Part shown: piece after piece, positions 51,382 through 60,021 of the stretch
Layout of the letters: each line of letters opens with the position of its first letter
How positions within the stretch are numbered: the first letter of the stretch is position 1
NCBI RefSeq assembly: GCF_000015165.1
Contig: NC_009485.1
Location: 6,033,501 to 6,097,500, forward strand
DNA: 64,000 nt
Source: Bradyrhizobium sp. BTAi1
GTDB lineage: Bacteria > Pseudomonadota > Alphaproteobacteria > Rhizobiales > Xanthobacteraceae
Direction of reading: 5' to 3'
Translations under genes and position numbers: made by a program
The notes under the pieces: generated by a model
Seen by the model: only the letters and a program-made list of their open reading frames with translations
Databases searched by the model: none
What the model was told of the DNA's origin: nothing

Positions 51382-52481
51382 TCCGCGGCCTCCTTCAGTG
51401 CAGGCTCGGCATTGGCCTCGGCGAATTCCCGGCGCAGCTTGCGCAACAGGCCGAGCTCGGACTGGAAGTCGACGTAATGCGGCAGCTTCAGATGCTCGAC
51501 GAAGCCCGTCGCCTGCACATTGTCGGAATGCGACAGCACGAACTCCTCGTCCTGCGCGGGTGCGACCAGATCTTCACCGAGCTCGCGCGCGCGCAGCGCG
51601 CGATCGACCAGCGCCATCGACATCGTCTTGCGCTCGCTCTGGCCGAAGGCGAGGCCATAGCCGCGCGTGAAACATGGCGGCTCGGTCGCGGAGCCCTTGA
51701 ACTGATTGACCATCTGGCATTCCGTCAGCTCGATCGAGCCGAGCGGCACGGCAAAGCCGATCTCCTCGGCGAAGAATTCGACCTCGACCTCACCGAAACG
51801 GATCTCGCCGGCGAAAGGATGATTGCGACCGTAGCCACGCTGGGTCGAATAGCCGAGCGCCAGCAGAAAGCCCTCGTCGCCGCGCGCCAGATTCTGCAGG
51901 CGCAGGTCGCGGCCCGCAGGAAAACCAAGGGGATCGCGCGTCAGGTCGCCGACCGGCGCCCCCTCCACGGTCTGCGGCGACGGCTCGATCAGCCCGTCCT
52001 GGCCGAGGATATCGGTCACGCGCGGCGTCGGCGCATGCGACGCCTCGGCGAGCGCCGGCGCATCCGGATCGCTGGCCATTGCGAGTTGCGGATCGAGCAG
52101 CCGATGCGTGTAGTCGAAGGTCGGCCCCAGCACCTGCCCGCCGGGAATGTCCTTGAAGGTCGACGACACCCGCCGCTGCACCCGCATCGCGCCGGTATCG
52201 ACCGGCTCAGTCGCACCGAAGCGCGGCAGGGTCGCGCGGAACGCCCGCACCAGGAAGATCGCCTCGATCAGATCGCCACGGGCCTGCTTGATCGCAAGCG
52301 CGGCCAGCTCGCGATCATACAGCGAGCCCTCGCTCATGACGCGATCGACCGCGAGCCCGAGCTGCTCCGAGATTTGCGCCAGTGAGAGCTCCGGCACATT
52401 CCGGTCGCCCCGGCGCTCATGCGCCAGCAGCCGGTGTGCATTCTCGATGGCGCGCTCGCCACCCTTGACGGCGACATACAT
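51378..52481 (-). CDS. phnI: PhnI, C-P lyase core subunit
   Basis: The 367-residue subunit has the conserved MYVAVKGGERAIENAHRLL start, and the HRLLDPQLAM and REFAEA regions. With PhnG, H and L it installs the alkylphosphonate on the ribose of ATP. It is of usual length. It begins 3 bp after the phnH stop codon and overlaps phnJ (ATGA). Confidence 0.94.
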   Translation of the reverse strand: MYVAVKGGERAIENAHRLLAHERRGDRNVPELSLAQISEQLGLAVDRVMSEGSLYDRELAALAIKQARGDLIEAIFLVRAFRATLPRFGATEPVDTGAMRVQRRVSSTFKDIPGGQVLGPTFDYTHRLLDPQLAMASDPDAPALAEASHAPTPRVTDILGQDGLIEPSPQTVEGAPVGDLTRDPLGFPAGRDLRLQNLARGDEGFLLALGYSTQRGYGRNHPFAGEIRFGEVEVEFFAEEIGFAVPLGSIELTECQMVNQFKGSATEPPCFTRGYGLAFGQSERKTMSMALVDRALRARELGEDLVAPAQDEEFVLSHSDNVQATGFVEHLKLPHYVDFQSELGLLRKLRREFAEANAEPALKEAAE

Positions 52482-52484
52482 GCC

Positions 52485-53099
52485 TCAACCTCCTGCAGCG
52501 GCGAGCCGCGTCGTGCGCGGCATCGCGACCAGCGAACGGCCGTCGACCAGGATCACGTCGATGCCGCGTGGAAACAGAGCTTCGTTGATCGACAGCCTTG
52601 CGAACAAATCGGCGGGCGCGATCGATGCGCAAAGCGACACCGTGCCGTCGATCCCAGGCCCACGCAGCTGACACATCGGCCCGACGGAGAGACTCGCCAC
52701 CTGCAACACCAGTGTCGTCGAGCGATCGGGATAGTCCGCGCTGCCGAGCGCGAAGCTGCGCAGATCCGGAAGCTGCTCTGGCGCTGCAACCAAGGCGAAG
52801 CTTGCGAGGGCGGGATCGGCGACGATCGGAGCCCCGGTGTGAAACTTCAGCCACGCCCCGATATCCGGCGCGCCCGACAAGGGGGCATCGAGCCAGATCG
52901 GCGTCTCCTGATCGAACAGCGTCAGGGCGATGGCGGCAACACCGGCCATCATCGACGGCGGCCGGCCGACGCCGTCCTCGACCTGCATCACCTGCCCCGG
53001 ACGCGCCATGGCCTCCATCACCGTGCGGAAGGTCGCCTGCGCCGACAGCACCTTGTCGGCGAAGCCGGGCTGCAGCGCGCGATCCAAGCTCTGCATCAT
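52485..53099 (-). CDS. phnH: PhnH, C-P lyase core subunit
   Basis: The 204-residue protein begins MMQSLDRALQPGFADKVLSA and has FRTVMEAMARPGQVMQV, typical of PhnH, a PLP-transferase-like fold without the cofactor. It couples to phnG by an ATGA overlap at 53096-53099. The frame extending to 53255 is phnG out of frame. Confidence 0.93.
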   Translation of the reverse strand: MMQSLDRALQPGFADKVLSAQATFRTVMEAMARPGQVMQVEDGVGRPPSMMAGVAAIALTLFDQETPIWLDAPLSGAPDIGAWLKFHTGAPIVADPALASFALVAAPEQLPDLRSFALGSADYPDRSTTLVLQVASLSVGPMCQLRGPGIDGTVSLCASIAPADLFARLSINEALFPRGIDVILVDGRSLVAMPRTTRLAAAGG

Positions 53100-53560
53100 C
53101 CTTCTCCGCGAACCATCGTGTAGAAATCGACACGCGTGGCTGCCGCCTGCGCGGCCGCCTGATCCCGCGCCGCGCGCATCTCGGCCCGCAAGGGCGCTAC
53201 GACCTTGACCTCGATCGCACTGGCATGATCGGGTGATTGGATCAACGCGTCGCACAGCGCAATCAGCCGCGCCTTCTCGCCGTCACGGCCAAGCACATAA
53301 CCGAAGCCGACCTCACCGCTGTGAAGACGGATGGCCGCCCGCGACACCGTGGCCTCGCCGAGATTGAATGGCGCACCATCGCCGCCGATGCGGCCGCGCA
53401 CCATGACGAGACCGTTCTCCGGCGCACGCAGCTGCTGATAGGGCGGCAGAGGCAGCTCTGCCATACGCAGCGCGATGTCGGCTGCCGGCGCATGCGACAG
53501 CACTTGCATCGCCCCCTGGCGTCTCTCCTGCAACGTATTGCCGCTCATATTGCCGTCCAT
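53096..53560 (-). CDS. phnG: PhnG, C-P lyase core subunit
   Basis: First gene of the C-P lyase operon, ~154 residues. Family marks are LPPYQQLRAPENGLVMVRG, GGDGAPFNLGEATVSRA and the C-terminal helix RAEMRAARDQAAAQAA. ATG 53560 (CAGGGGCAAC upstream) is preferred; ATG 53548 is possible. The PhnF operator lies 36 bp upstream and the Pho box 77 bp upstream. Confidence 0.92.
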   Translation of the reverse strand: MDGNMSGNTLQERRQGAMQVLSHAPAADIALRMAELPLPPYQQLRAPENGLVMVRGRIGGDGAPFNLGEATVSRAAIRLHSGEVGFGYVLGRDGEKARLIALCDALIQSPDHASAIEVKVVAPLRAEMRAARDQAAAQAAATRVDFYTMVRGEG

Positions 53561-53596
53561 GTTGCCCCTGATGGCCACTGTCGATCTTGCCCGGCT

Positions 53597-53624
53597 CAAG
53601 TTGTCTATGATAATAGACAACTTG
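53597..53624. promoter_or_regulatory. PhnF operator candidate, perfect palindrome
   Basis: CAAGTTGTCTAT, spacer GATA, ATAGACAACTTG: a perfect 12+12 inverted repeat in the phnF-phnG divergent region. GntR/HutC-type repressors bind such sites as dimers. A site here could block phnG and autoregulate phnF. Confidence 0.75.
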
Positions 53625-53637
53625 ATAAGAGAGCGCC

Positions 53638-53655
53638 ATGACTGTTTGATGACAT
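53638..53655 (-). promoter_or_regulatory. Pho box upstream of phnG
   Basis: On the minus strand ATGTCAT-CAAA-CAGTCAT fits the PhoB pattern of two CTGTCAT repeats with four-base spacing, each with one mismatch. It lies upstream of the PhnF operator relative to phnG. Confidence 0.6.
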
Positions 53656-53691
53656 GGACGTGATTTTCACCAGCGCAGGCGGGACATCCGA

Positions 53692-54417
53692 ATGAGCATG
53701 CCGGACGCCGATTCAGGCGTGGCCCTATGGCGACGGGTCGCCGACGGCATCGAGCGCGACATCGCCGGCGGGCGGTTCGCGGCCGGCGCGCGCCTGCCCG
53801 GGGAAACCGAGATCGCCGAGACCTATCGCGTCAACCGCCATACGGTGCGGCGCGCGCTGGCGATGCTGGCCGAACGCGGCTTGGTGCGAGCCGAGCGCGG
53901 CAGCGGCACCTATGTGGAAGCGCCCCGGCTGTCCTATCCGCTGCGCTCGCGCACCCGCTTTTCCGAGATCGTCGGCGCCGGTGGGCGCGAGCCGCGCGGA
54001 CAGTTGATCGCGAGTTCGGAGGAGCCGGCAACGCGCGAGCTCGCCCGCGAGCTGGCCTTGAAGACCGGCGCGCCGCTGATCCGCATCGAGGCGTTGCGCT
54101 TCGCCGACAAGACACCGATTTGCGTCAGCACCTCCTGGCTCTCGGCAGAGCGCTTTCCGGATGCCGCGCGGATCTTCGCGACAACCCGCTCGATGACGGC
54201 GCTGCTCGCGCATTACGGTATGCGCGACTACCGGCGCGGCAAGACGCGTATCACTGCGGCGATCGCGGACGCCAGCGATGCCGCGCGCCTGGACCTCGCG
54301 TTGGGCCGCCCGGTCCTGGTCGTCGAGAGCACGGACATCGACGCGGACGGCACGCCGCTCGTCAGCAAGCGCTCACGCTTCGCCGCCGAGCGTGTCACCT
54401 TCGAAGTGGAAGCTTAG
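53692..54417 (+). CDS. phnF: PhnF, GntR/HutC-family repressor of phosphonate genes
   Basis: The 241-residue protein has an N-terminal winged helix (LWRRVADGIERDIAGGRFAAG, LPGETEIAETYRVNRHTVRRAL, GSGTYVE) and a C-terminal UTRA ligand-binding domain (LRSRTRFSEIVGAGG, VLVVESTDIDADGTPL). This is the PhnF architecture. It is divergent from phnG with a perfect palindrome between them. The ligand is presumably a phosphonate or pathway intermediate. Confidence 0.92.
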   Translation: MSMPDADSGVALWRRVADGIERDIAGGRFAAGARLPGETEIAETYRVNRHTVRRALAMLAERGLVRAERGSGTYVEAPRLSYPLRSRTRFSEIVGAGGREPRGQLIASSEEPATRELARELALKTGAPLIRIEALRFADKTPICVSTSWLSAERFPDAARIFATTRSMTALLAHYGMRDYRRGKTRITAAIADASDAARLDLALGRPVLVVESTDIDADGTPLVSKRSRFAAERVTFEVEA

Positions 54418-54447
54418 CGCAAGATTCTGCAACCGCGACCGCGGCGG

Positions 54448-55290
54448 TCAATCGATCAGCGTGCCGTCCGCGTTGAAGAACGGATGCGGCCCACCGAAAT
54501 CGCCGATCGGGATCTGATGCGTGACCAGCGTGCCGAACGCCGCGCCGGGAAACCAGGCATGCAAATGGAAGGCCGGCGGCTCGATCCTGAAGGACGGCGG
54601 CTGGCGCTCAGCCAGATCGAGATCGACGGCGTGGTTCGGCGCAGGACAGATCGTACAGAGGACGCCGGCAAACCTCGTCAGCGTCGCCCGATGGACATGT
54701 CCGCACCCGATCAGTTGGACGCGCGGATGCCGCGCGACGATCTCGGCCAGGGCGTCGGCATTGCGCAGATTCTGCCGGTCCATGTGCCAGATGCCCGCGG
54801 CAAAGGGCGGATGATGCAGGAACAACAGCGCCGGCCTGTCCGCGCGAGCGGATAATTCGGCGTCCAGCCAGTGCAGCGTATCGTCATCGAGCTCACCATG
54901 CGGATGACCGGGAACGCTGGAGTCGAGAAGAAGCAGATCCAGATCGGCGAGCTCGACGCGCCGGTTCAGCGCACCGGACGGCATTGCGAAACAATGATCC
55001 GGAAAGGCGGCGCGCATCAGCGCGCGCGAATCGTGGTTGCCGGGAACGGCCACGAAGGGAATGGCGAGACCAGCCAGCAGGCTCTTGAGGTGATCATACT
55101 CTGCCGTCGACGGCGTGTCGGCGAGATCGCCGGAGATCACCACCAGATCGATCCGGGGGACGAACCTGTTCAGCTCATCGACGCAGCGGCTCAGCGCCAG
55201 CGCCGTATCGACCCGGCGATAGGCCAGATGTCCGGGCGCCTTGACGTGGAGGTCCGAGATCTGGGCGATGAGGATGGGGCTCTTCGTCAT
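54448..55290 (-). CDS. Class III metallophosphoesterase (CpdA/GpdQ-like)
   Basis: The 280-residue enzyme has the complete calcineurin-like dimetal motif set: QISDLHV, ISGDLADTPS, VPGNHDSRAL, FLHHPPFAAG and GCGHVHRATL. The family hydrolyses phosphodiesters such as glycerophosphodiesters or cAMP, and some members act on phosphonate monoesters. It is the last gene of the unit that begins with the binding protein at 58005-59012, starting 4 bp before the ABC ATPase stop region. This suggests it splits the imported organophosphate in the cytoplasm; no signal peptide is present. Confidence 0.85.
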   Translation of the reverse strand: MTKSPILIAQISDLHVKAPGHLAYRRVDTALALSRCVDELNRFVPRIDLVVISGDLADTPSTAEYDHLKSLLAGLAIPFVAVPGNHDSRALMRAAFPDHCFAMPSGALNRRVELADLDLLLLDSSVPGHPHGELDDDTLHWLDAELSARADRPALLFLHHPPFAAGIWHMDRQNLRNADALAEIVARHPRVQLIGCGHVHRATLTRFAGVLCTICPAPNHAVDLDLAERQPPSFRIEPPAFHLHAWFPGAAFGTLVTHQIPIGDFGGPHPFFNADGTLID

Positions 55291-55293
55291 GGG

Positions 55294-56349
55294 TCAGCCT
55301 TCCGCGGGAAGCAGGCGAATCGAGTCCGCCGCGATGGAGAGGCCGATCCGCTCGCCCGCGCGCACATGGATCGTGTGCGGCACATCCAGCGCAAGCGGAA
55401 TCGCGGCCGCGTCGCGCACGATGATGCGTTGACGGTCGCCGGCAAAACGAATGCTGTCGACGATGCCGGTGAGGCTCGCTTTGTCCGCATCCACGATCCG
55501 GATCGTCTCGGGGCGGACCATCGCCACGGCCCTGGCGCGAGAGCCTGTCGAACCGACCGGCTGACGACCGCCGGGCAGGATCAGATCGCCGCTCTCGATC
55601 GGGGCCTCGATGATATTGGCCGCGCCGACGAACTCCGCAACGAAGCGGTCGGCAGGGGTGAAGTAGATCTCGCGCGGCGTTCCGACCTGGGCGATCGCAC
55701 CCTTGCGCATCACCACGATGCGGTCGCCGAGCTCCATCGCCTCGGCCTGGTCATGCGTGACATAGATCGCCGTGATGCCCAGCGTGCGCAGCAGGCCGTT
55801 CAATTCGCCGCGCAGGCGCTCGCGCAGGGCGGCATCGAGCGCGGTCAGCGGCTCGTCGAGCAGCAGCACGCTCGGCCTGATGGCGACGGCGCGCGCCAGC
55901 GCGACGCGCTGCCGCTGACCACCGGACAGCTGATCGATGCGGCGATGTTCCAGTCCGCCCAGATTGGTCAGCGTGATCAGCTCGGCGACACGCGCCGCGC
56001 GTTCCAACCTCGACACGCCGCGGATCCTGAGCCCGTAGCCGATATTCTCCGCCACGGTCATGTTGGGAAACAACGCGTAGGATTGGAACACCATCCCGAC
56101 ATTGCGCTTCTCGATCGGCTGCCGCGTCAGATCCTTGCCGTCAAACAGCACGCGGCCGCCCGCATCGGGCATCTCCAGCCCGGCGACGATCCGCAACAGC
56201 GTGGTCTTGCCGCAGCCGGAGGGACCAAGCAGCACCAGCGTCTCGCTCTGCGCAATGTCGAGCGTGGCGCGCGCGAGCGCGCAGGTGCCGTCGGCAAAGG
56301 TCTTGCCGCAGTTCTCGACCTTCAGCGCCGCGCCATGGCGGATCATCAT
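55294..56349 (-). CDS. ABC transporter ATP-binding protein, 2-AEP/Fe3+/spermidine type
   Basis: The 351-residue ATPase has Walker A LLGPSGCGKTTLLRI, signature QLSGGQRQRVALARA, Walker B VLLLDEPLTALD and a C-terminal TOBE-like regulatory domain (MVRPETIRIVDADK). This is the type that drives uptake of 2-aminoethylphosphonate, Fe3+, sulfate or polyamines. ATG 56349 lies 2 bp after the permease stop. Given the Pho-box-like site and the phosphoesterase, a phosphonate or phosphodiester substrate is most likely. Confidence 0.88.
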   Translation of the reverse strand: MMIRHGAALKVENCGKTFADGTCALARATLDIAQSETLVLLGPSGCGKTTLLRIVAGLEMPDAGGRVLFDGKDLTRQPIEKRNVGMVFQSYALFPNMTVAENIGYGLRIRGVSRLERAARVAELITLTNLGGLEHRRIDQLSGGQRQRVALARAVAIRPSVLLLDEPLTALDAALRERLRGELNGLLRTLGITAIYVTHDQAEAMELGDRIVVMRKGAIAQVGTPREIYFTPADRFVAEFVGAANIIEAPIESGDLILPGGRQPVGSTGSRARAVAMVRPETIRIVDADKASLTGIVDSIRFAGDRQRIIVRDAAAIPLALDVPHTIHVRAGERIGLSIAADSIRLLPAEG

Positions 56350-56351
56350 CG

Positions 56352-57137
56352 TCACTTCGCACTCCCCCTCTCGCCGATCCATTGCATCGCCACCAACAGC
56401 GGAATGATCATGACGAAGAAGATCAACGTATAGGCCGAGGCCACTTCGAGCCGCATCGACGCGTAGCTGTCGGCGAGCCCGACCGGCAGGGTCTTGGTCA
56501 AGGGCGTGTGCAACATCCATGTGAGGTTGAACTCGCCGAGCGACAGCGTCACCACCATGAGGCTGCCGGCCAGGATGCCCGGCGCCGCATTGGGCACGAT
56601 GACATCGACGAAACGGCGCCAGGGCGCGGCACCGAGCGATGCGGCGCCTTCATCCAGCGACTTGACGTCGATGCTGGCGAAGATGGCCATGACGGAGCGC
56701 ACCATGAACGGCATCGTGAAGATGACATGGCCCGCAAGAATGAACAGCCACGAGCGGCGAAAGTTGCCGAAGCCGCCATAGGACAACAGCAGCCCGAGCG
56801 CCAGCGCGAGACCCGGAATCGCGACCGGCAAGGTGATGATCTCCTCGACCAGGCGAGCCAGCCGGCCGCCGCGGACATAGAGCGCGTAGGCTGCGGGAAC
56901 GCCAACGACGAGCGTGACCAGCAGCGTCCCCAGCGCGATCGCGATCGAGGCCATGATCGTGCCGGCATAGAGATCCAAGACCTGGGCGACCCATTGCAGC
57001 GTGACGCCGGACTGGATGCCGCGGAAGTAGTTGACGGTCACGCCCGCCGCGATCGAAAGCGCGGCAGGCACGGCGAGAAACGCCGCGACGATCAAGGTGA
57101 ACAGAAGTTGCAGGGCGAAGATGATCCGGTCGCGCAC
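56352..57137 (-). CDS. ABC transporter permease, second subunit
   Basis: The ~261-residue inner-membrane permease has about six helices and the EAA loop DEGAASLGAAPWRRFVDVIVP. GTG 57137 (GGGA upstream) is chosen over TTG 57158, which would overlap the preceding permease by 17 bp. It pairs with the permease at 57142-57957. Confidence 0.88.
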   Translation of the reverse strand: MRDRIIFALQLLFTLIVAAFLAVPAALSIAAGVTVNYFRGIQSGVTLQWVAQVLDLYAGTIMASIAIALGTLLVTLVVGVPAAYALYVRGGRLARLVEEIITLPVAIPGLALALGLLLSYGGFGNFRRSWLFILAGHVIFTMPFMVRSVMAIFASIDVKSLDEGAASLGAAPWRRFVDVIVPNAAPGILAGSLMVVTLSLGEFNLTWMLHTPLTKTLPVGLADSYASMRLEVASAYTLIFFVMIIPLLVAMQWIGERGSAK

Positions 57138-57141
57138 GCGT

Positions 57142-57957
57142 CTATCCCGCCGCCGCAACGGAGTTGCCGGTAAAGGAGCGCGCCAGCGCCAGGATGAGCC
57201 AGGTCATCACGCCGAGCCCGACCGATAGCGCCGCCGACGTCGCGAGATTTCCGGCCAAAGTGAACTCCGTGTAGATCAGCATCGGCAGCACATCGATATT
57301 GGTGGCCAGAGTGAAGGCCGTTCCGAACGCACCCATGGCCGTGGCAAAGGCGATGGCACCTGAGGCCACCAGAGCCGGCGCGAGCCCCGGCAGGATCACG
57401 TCGCGCAGCACGGCGAAGGGCCCGGCGCCGAGCGAGCGCGCCGCCTCCGCAAGCCCCGGATCGAGCTTCTGCGCCGCGGCCATGATGGTGAGGATGACGC
57501 GCGGGATCGAAAAATAGAGGTAGCCGAGGAACAGGCCATAGATCGAATAGGCGAAGACGAGCTTGTCTCCGGTCAGGCGCGCCGAGACGTCGCCGATCAG
57601 CCCCTGGCGGCCGGCCAGCAGGATGATCATGAAGCCGATGACGACGCCGGGAAACGCCAGCGGGAATGTCAGGATCGCCACCAGAACCGCACGCCCGGGG
57701 AAGCGGTGACGCTGCAGGAACAGGCCGGCGATGGTTGCGATGATCAACGTCGCGACGGTGGTCGCCGCCGCCAGCAGCACCGTATTCACGAGCGTGGCGC
57801 GGTAGCGCGGCTCGACGAGAATCGCGAGATATTCGGCCAGCCCGCGTGGTCCTTCCGCACCGGTGACGAGCAGCCGCGCCATCGGCAGCAGAAAGAAGGC
57901 GGCCGTCACGGCCGCCAAAGGCAACAGGCAGATCCAGACGAAGGATTTGTGCGACAT
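57142..57957 (-). CDS. ABC transporter permease, first subunit
   Basis: The 271-residue permease begins MSHKSFVWICLLPLAAVTA at ATG 57957, has about six helices and the EAA loop EAARSLGAGPFAVLRDVILP. It follows the binding-protein gene after a strong hairpin at 57970-57994. Confidence 0.88.
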   Translation of the reverse strand: MSHKSFVWICLLPLAAVTAAFFLLPMARLLVTGAEGPRGLAEYLAILVEPRYRATLVNTVLLAAATTVATLIIATIAGLFLQRHRFPGRAVLVAILTFPLAFPGVVIGFMIILLAGRQGLIGDVSARLTGDKLVFAYSIYGLFLGYLYFSIPRVILTIMAAAQKLDPGLAEAARSLGAGPFAVLRDVILPGLAPALVASGAIAFATAMGAFGTAFTLATNIDVLPMLIYTEFTLAGNLATSAALSVGLGVMTWLILALARSFTGNSVAAAG

Positions 57958-57969
57958 GAGATCACGGAC

Positions 57970-57994
57970 GTCCCGCCGGTCAGGCCGGCGGGAC
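57970..57994. repeat. Perfect hairpin between binding protein and permease genes
   Basis: GTCCCGCCGG pairs perfectly with CCGGCGGGAC over a 5-base loop, 11 bp after the binding-protein stop. With no T-run after it on the minus strand, it probably stabilises the upstream mRNA or partly attenuates transcription, giving more binding protein than permease. Confidence 0.6.
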
Positions 57995-58004
57995 CTGGTC
58001 CTCC

Positions 58005-59012
58005 TTAGCGGACCTCGGACAGATAACGGTCGACGAACGCCTTCTGCGCCGTTTCCATGTCGCCCCAATTGACGCTCTTGGCACGGGCGTAGTCGCTGTC
58101 CGGCAGGAACTTGGTCTTGACGGCCTCGGGCAGCTCGATCGGACGTGCCGGACGCAGATAGGCATTCGTCCAGATCGCCTGGCCCTTGTCGGAGAGCAGG
58201 TAGTCGATGACCTTCTTCGCCTTGTCCTTGTCGGGCGCATTCTTCACCAGGCCGACGACGTAAGGAAACACCACTGAACCCTCGCAGGGAATCACAAACT
58301 CGAAATTGCCCTTCTCGGTGTATTTTGCGCGGTAGGCGTTGAAGTCGTAGTCGAACAGAATCGGGATCTCGCCCGAGACCACGCGCGCATAGGACGTCTG
58401 CTTCGGCACGATCGGATCGTTCTTGCGCAGGTCCTTGAAGAAGCTCAGAGCCGGATCGAAATTGGACTGCGAGCCGCCAAGCGCAAGATTGACCGCGACA
58501 GCGCCGACATAGCCGACAGCCGCCGAGCTCGGATCGAGATAGCCCACCATGCCCTTGTAGTCGGGCTTCAGCAGATCCTTCCAGCAGGCCGGGACCGGCT
58601 TCCCGCCGAGCGCGTCCTTGTTCACGAACAGGCCGAGCGTGCCGGAATGGATGGTGGTCCAATAGCCGTCAGCGTCCTTCAGACCGGCCGGGACCTGGTC
58701 CCAATTGGCCGGCTTATAGGCTTCCAGCGCATCCTGCGCCTTCGCCTTCATGCCGAAGGTGACGCCGAAATAGCCGATGTCGCCGACGGGATTGCTCTTC
58801 TCGGCGAGAATCTGGGCCAGCGCCTGGCCGGAGTTCTTGTTGTCGTGCGGGATGTCATAGCCGAGATCGGTCTTGATGGCCTTGAGCATCGAGGCCCAAT
58901 CAGCCCATTCCGGCGGGCAATTGTAGCAGATGACGTCAGCGGCTTTGGCTTGCTGCGACGGCGCCAGGACGACCAGCGCGAGCAGCGCAAGAACGAGGCG
59001 GGTGACCTTCAT
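58005..59012 (-). CDS. Periplasmic binding protein, 2-AEP/Fe3+-type ABC importer
   Basis: The 335-residue precursor has a signal peptide (LVLALLALVVLAPSQQAKA) and a class-II binding-protein fold (DIGYFGVTFGMKAKAQDA, TIHSGTLGLFVNKDAL, VSGEIPILFDYDFNAYRAKY). It belongs to the group of Fe3+/thiamine/phosphonate binding proteins. The tyrosine pattern does not settle iron versus phosphonate, but location in a phn island and a Pho-box-like site upstream favour an organophosphorus ligand such as 2-aminoethylphosphonate or a phosphodiester. Confidence 0.85.
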   Translation of the reverse strand: MKVTRLVLALLALVVLAPSQQAKAADVICYNCPPEWADWASMLKAIKTDLGYDIPHDNKNSGQALAQILAEKSNPVGDIGYFGVTFGMKAKAQDALEAYKPANWDQVPAGLKDADGYWTTIHSGTLGLFVNKDALGGKPVPACWKDLLKPDYKGMVGYLDPSSAAVGYVGAVAVNLALGGSQSNFDPALSFFKDLRKNDPIVPKQTSYARVVSGEIPILFDYDFNAYRAKYTEKGNFEFVIPCEGSVVFPYVVGLVKNAPDKDKAKKVIDYLLSDKGQAIWTNAYLRPARPIELPEAVKTKFLPDSDYARAKSVNWGDMETAQKAFVDRYLSEVR

Positions 59013-59076
59013 GACGTTGAAAACTCCGTATGTCTGGCACGGCGGCCAGTTCCCGAGCTTCCCCTAAAGGCGGCGC

Positions 59077-59094
59077 ATGAAGGATTTGCGACAG
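59077..59094 (-). promoter_or_regulatory. Pho-box-like site upstream of the binding-protein gene
   Basis: On the minus strand CTGTCGC-AAAT-CCTTCAT keeps the 7-4-7 spacing of a Pho box with three mismatches to CTGTCAT repeats. It lies 65 bp before the start codon. Confidence 0.45.
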
Positions 59095-59095
59095 C

Positions 59096-59126
59096 GCGTG
59101 CGGCGCACACAAGCGAGGCCGCACGC
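59096..59126. terminator. Hairpin after phnE2
   Basis: GCGTGCGGC pairs perfectly with GCCGCACGC over a 13-base loop, 47 bp beyond the phnE2 stop. It probably ends the phnCDE transcript just before the promoter of the next unit. Confidence 0.45.
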
Positions 59127-59172
59127 TCATCGTTTGCCTACGAACGACCTCTACCTTCAGCTGCCGACATGA

Positions 59173-60021
59173 TCAGGCGACGGCGCGGCGGCCGATGATG
59201 GCGAAGCGCAGCTTGCCCGAGATCCAGTCGATCGCCGCGACCGCCACCAGGATCATCAGGATCAGGAACGACACCCGCTGCCATTCCAGCACGCGGATCT
59301 GCTCGGCCAGCTGCAGCCCGATGCCGCCCGCACCGACGATGCCGATGATCGTCGCCGAACGGGTATTGGATTCGATGAAGTACAACACCTGGCCGGCGAT
59401 CACGGGAAGAACCTGCGGCAGGAGGCCGAAGCGGATCTCGTGCAGCGCGCTGCCGCCCGAGGCGCGCACGCCTTCGACCTGTTTCCTGTCCGCGCTTTCC
59501 ATCGCTTCCGAGAACAGCTTGCCGAGCGCGCCGAAATCCGAAACGGCAATCGCGAGCACGCCGGCAAACGGGCCGAGACCGACGACATTGATCCAGACCA
59601 GCGCCCAGATCAGCGTGTCGACGCCTCGGATGGTGTCGAACAGCCGTCGCACCGGAAAGCGGAAGATCGCCGAGGGGATGATGTTGCGCGCTGCGAGCAG
59701 GCTGACTGGCAGCGCAAAACATGCGGCCAGCGTCGTGCCCAGCACGGCGATGGACAGCGTCTCGCCGAGGGCCTTCAGATAGATCGGCAGCGAGGCGCCG
59801 GGATCCGGCGGCAGCATCAAGAGCGCGATCCAGCCGAGCTGGCTGAGGCCCGACAGCATGCGCGACGGCGAGAATTCGAGATCGACAAGGCCGAAGACGA
59901 AGATCGCCAGTGCGAGCACCAGCACCAGCGGCGTCGCCAGCCGGGCGGACAGCGGCCGGTCGAAGATCTCGGGATAGCGCTCCCGGATCTGTTGCGAGTC
60001 GGGCGCTTGCTGACGGCTCAT
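59173..60021 (-). CDS. phnE: PhnE2, phosphonate ABC permease
   Basis: The 282-residue permease has about six helices, and the PhnE marks LPVSLLAARN and GALGKLFSEAMESADRKQVEGVRASG, with the EAA-type loop and GIVGAGGIGLQL. It starts by ATGA overlap with phnE1. Two phnE genes in tandem are usual in rhizobia and probably form a heterodimer. Confidence 0.92.
   Translation of the reverse strand: MSRQQAPDSQQIRERYPEIFDRPLSARLATPLVLVLALAIFVFGLVDLEFSPSRMLSGLSQLGWIALLMLPPDPGASLPIYLKALGETLSIAVLGTTLAACFALPVSLLAARNIIPSAIFRFPVRRLFDTIRGVDTLIWALVWINVVGLGPFAGVLAIAVSDFGALGKLFSEAMESADRKQVEGVRASGGSALHEIRFGLLPQVLPVIAGQVLYFIESNTRSATIIGIVGAGGIGLQLAEQIRVLEWQRVSFLILMILVAVAAIDWISGKLRFAIIGRRAVA

Noticed and set aside
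54871..56433. A 520-codon plus-strand frame
   Set aside because: It is a GC-rich shadow of the phosphoesterase and ABC ATPase genes, whose motifs are complete on the minus strand.
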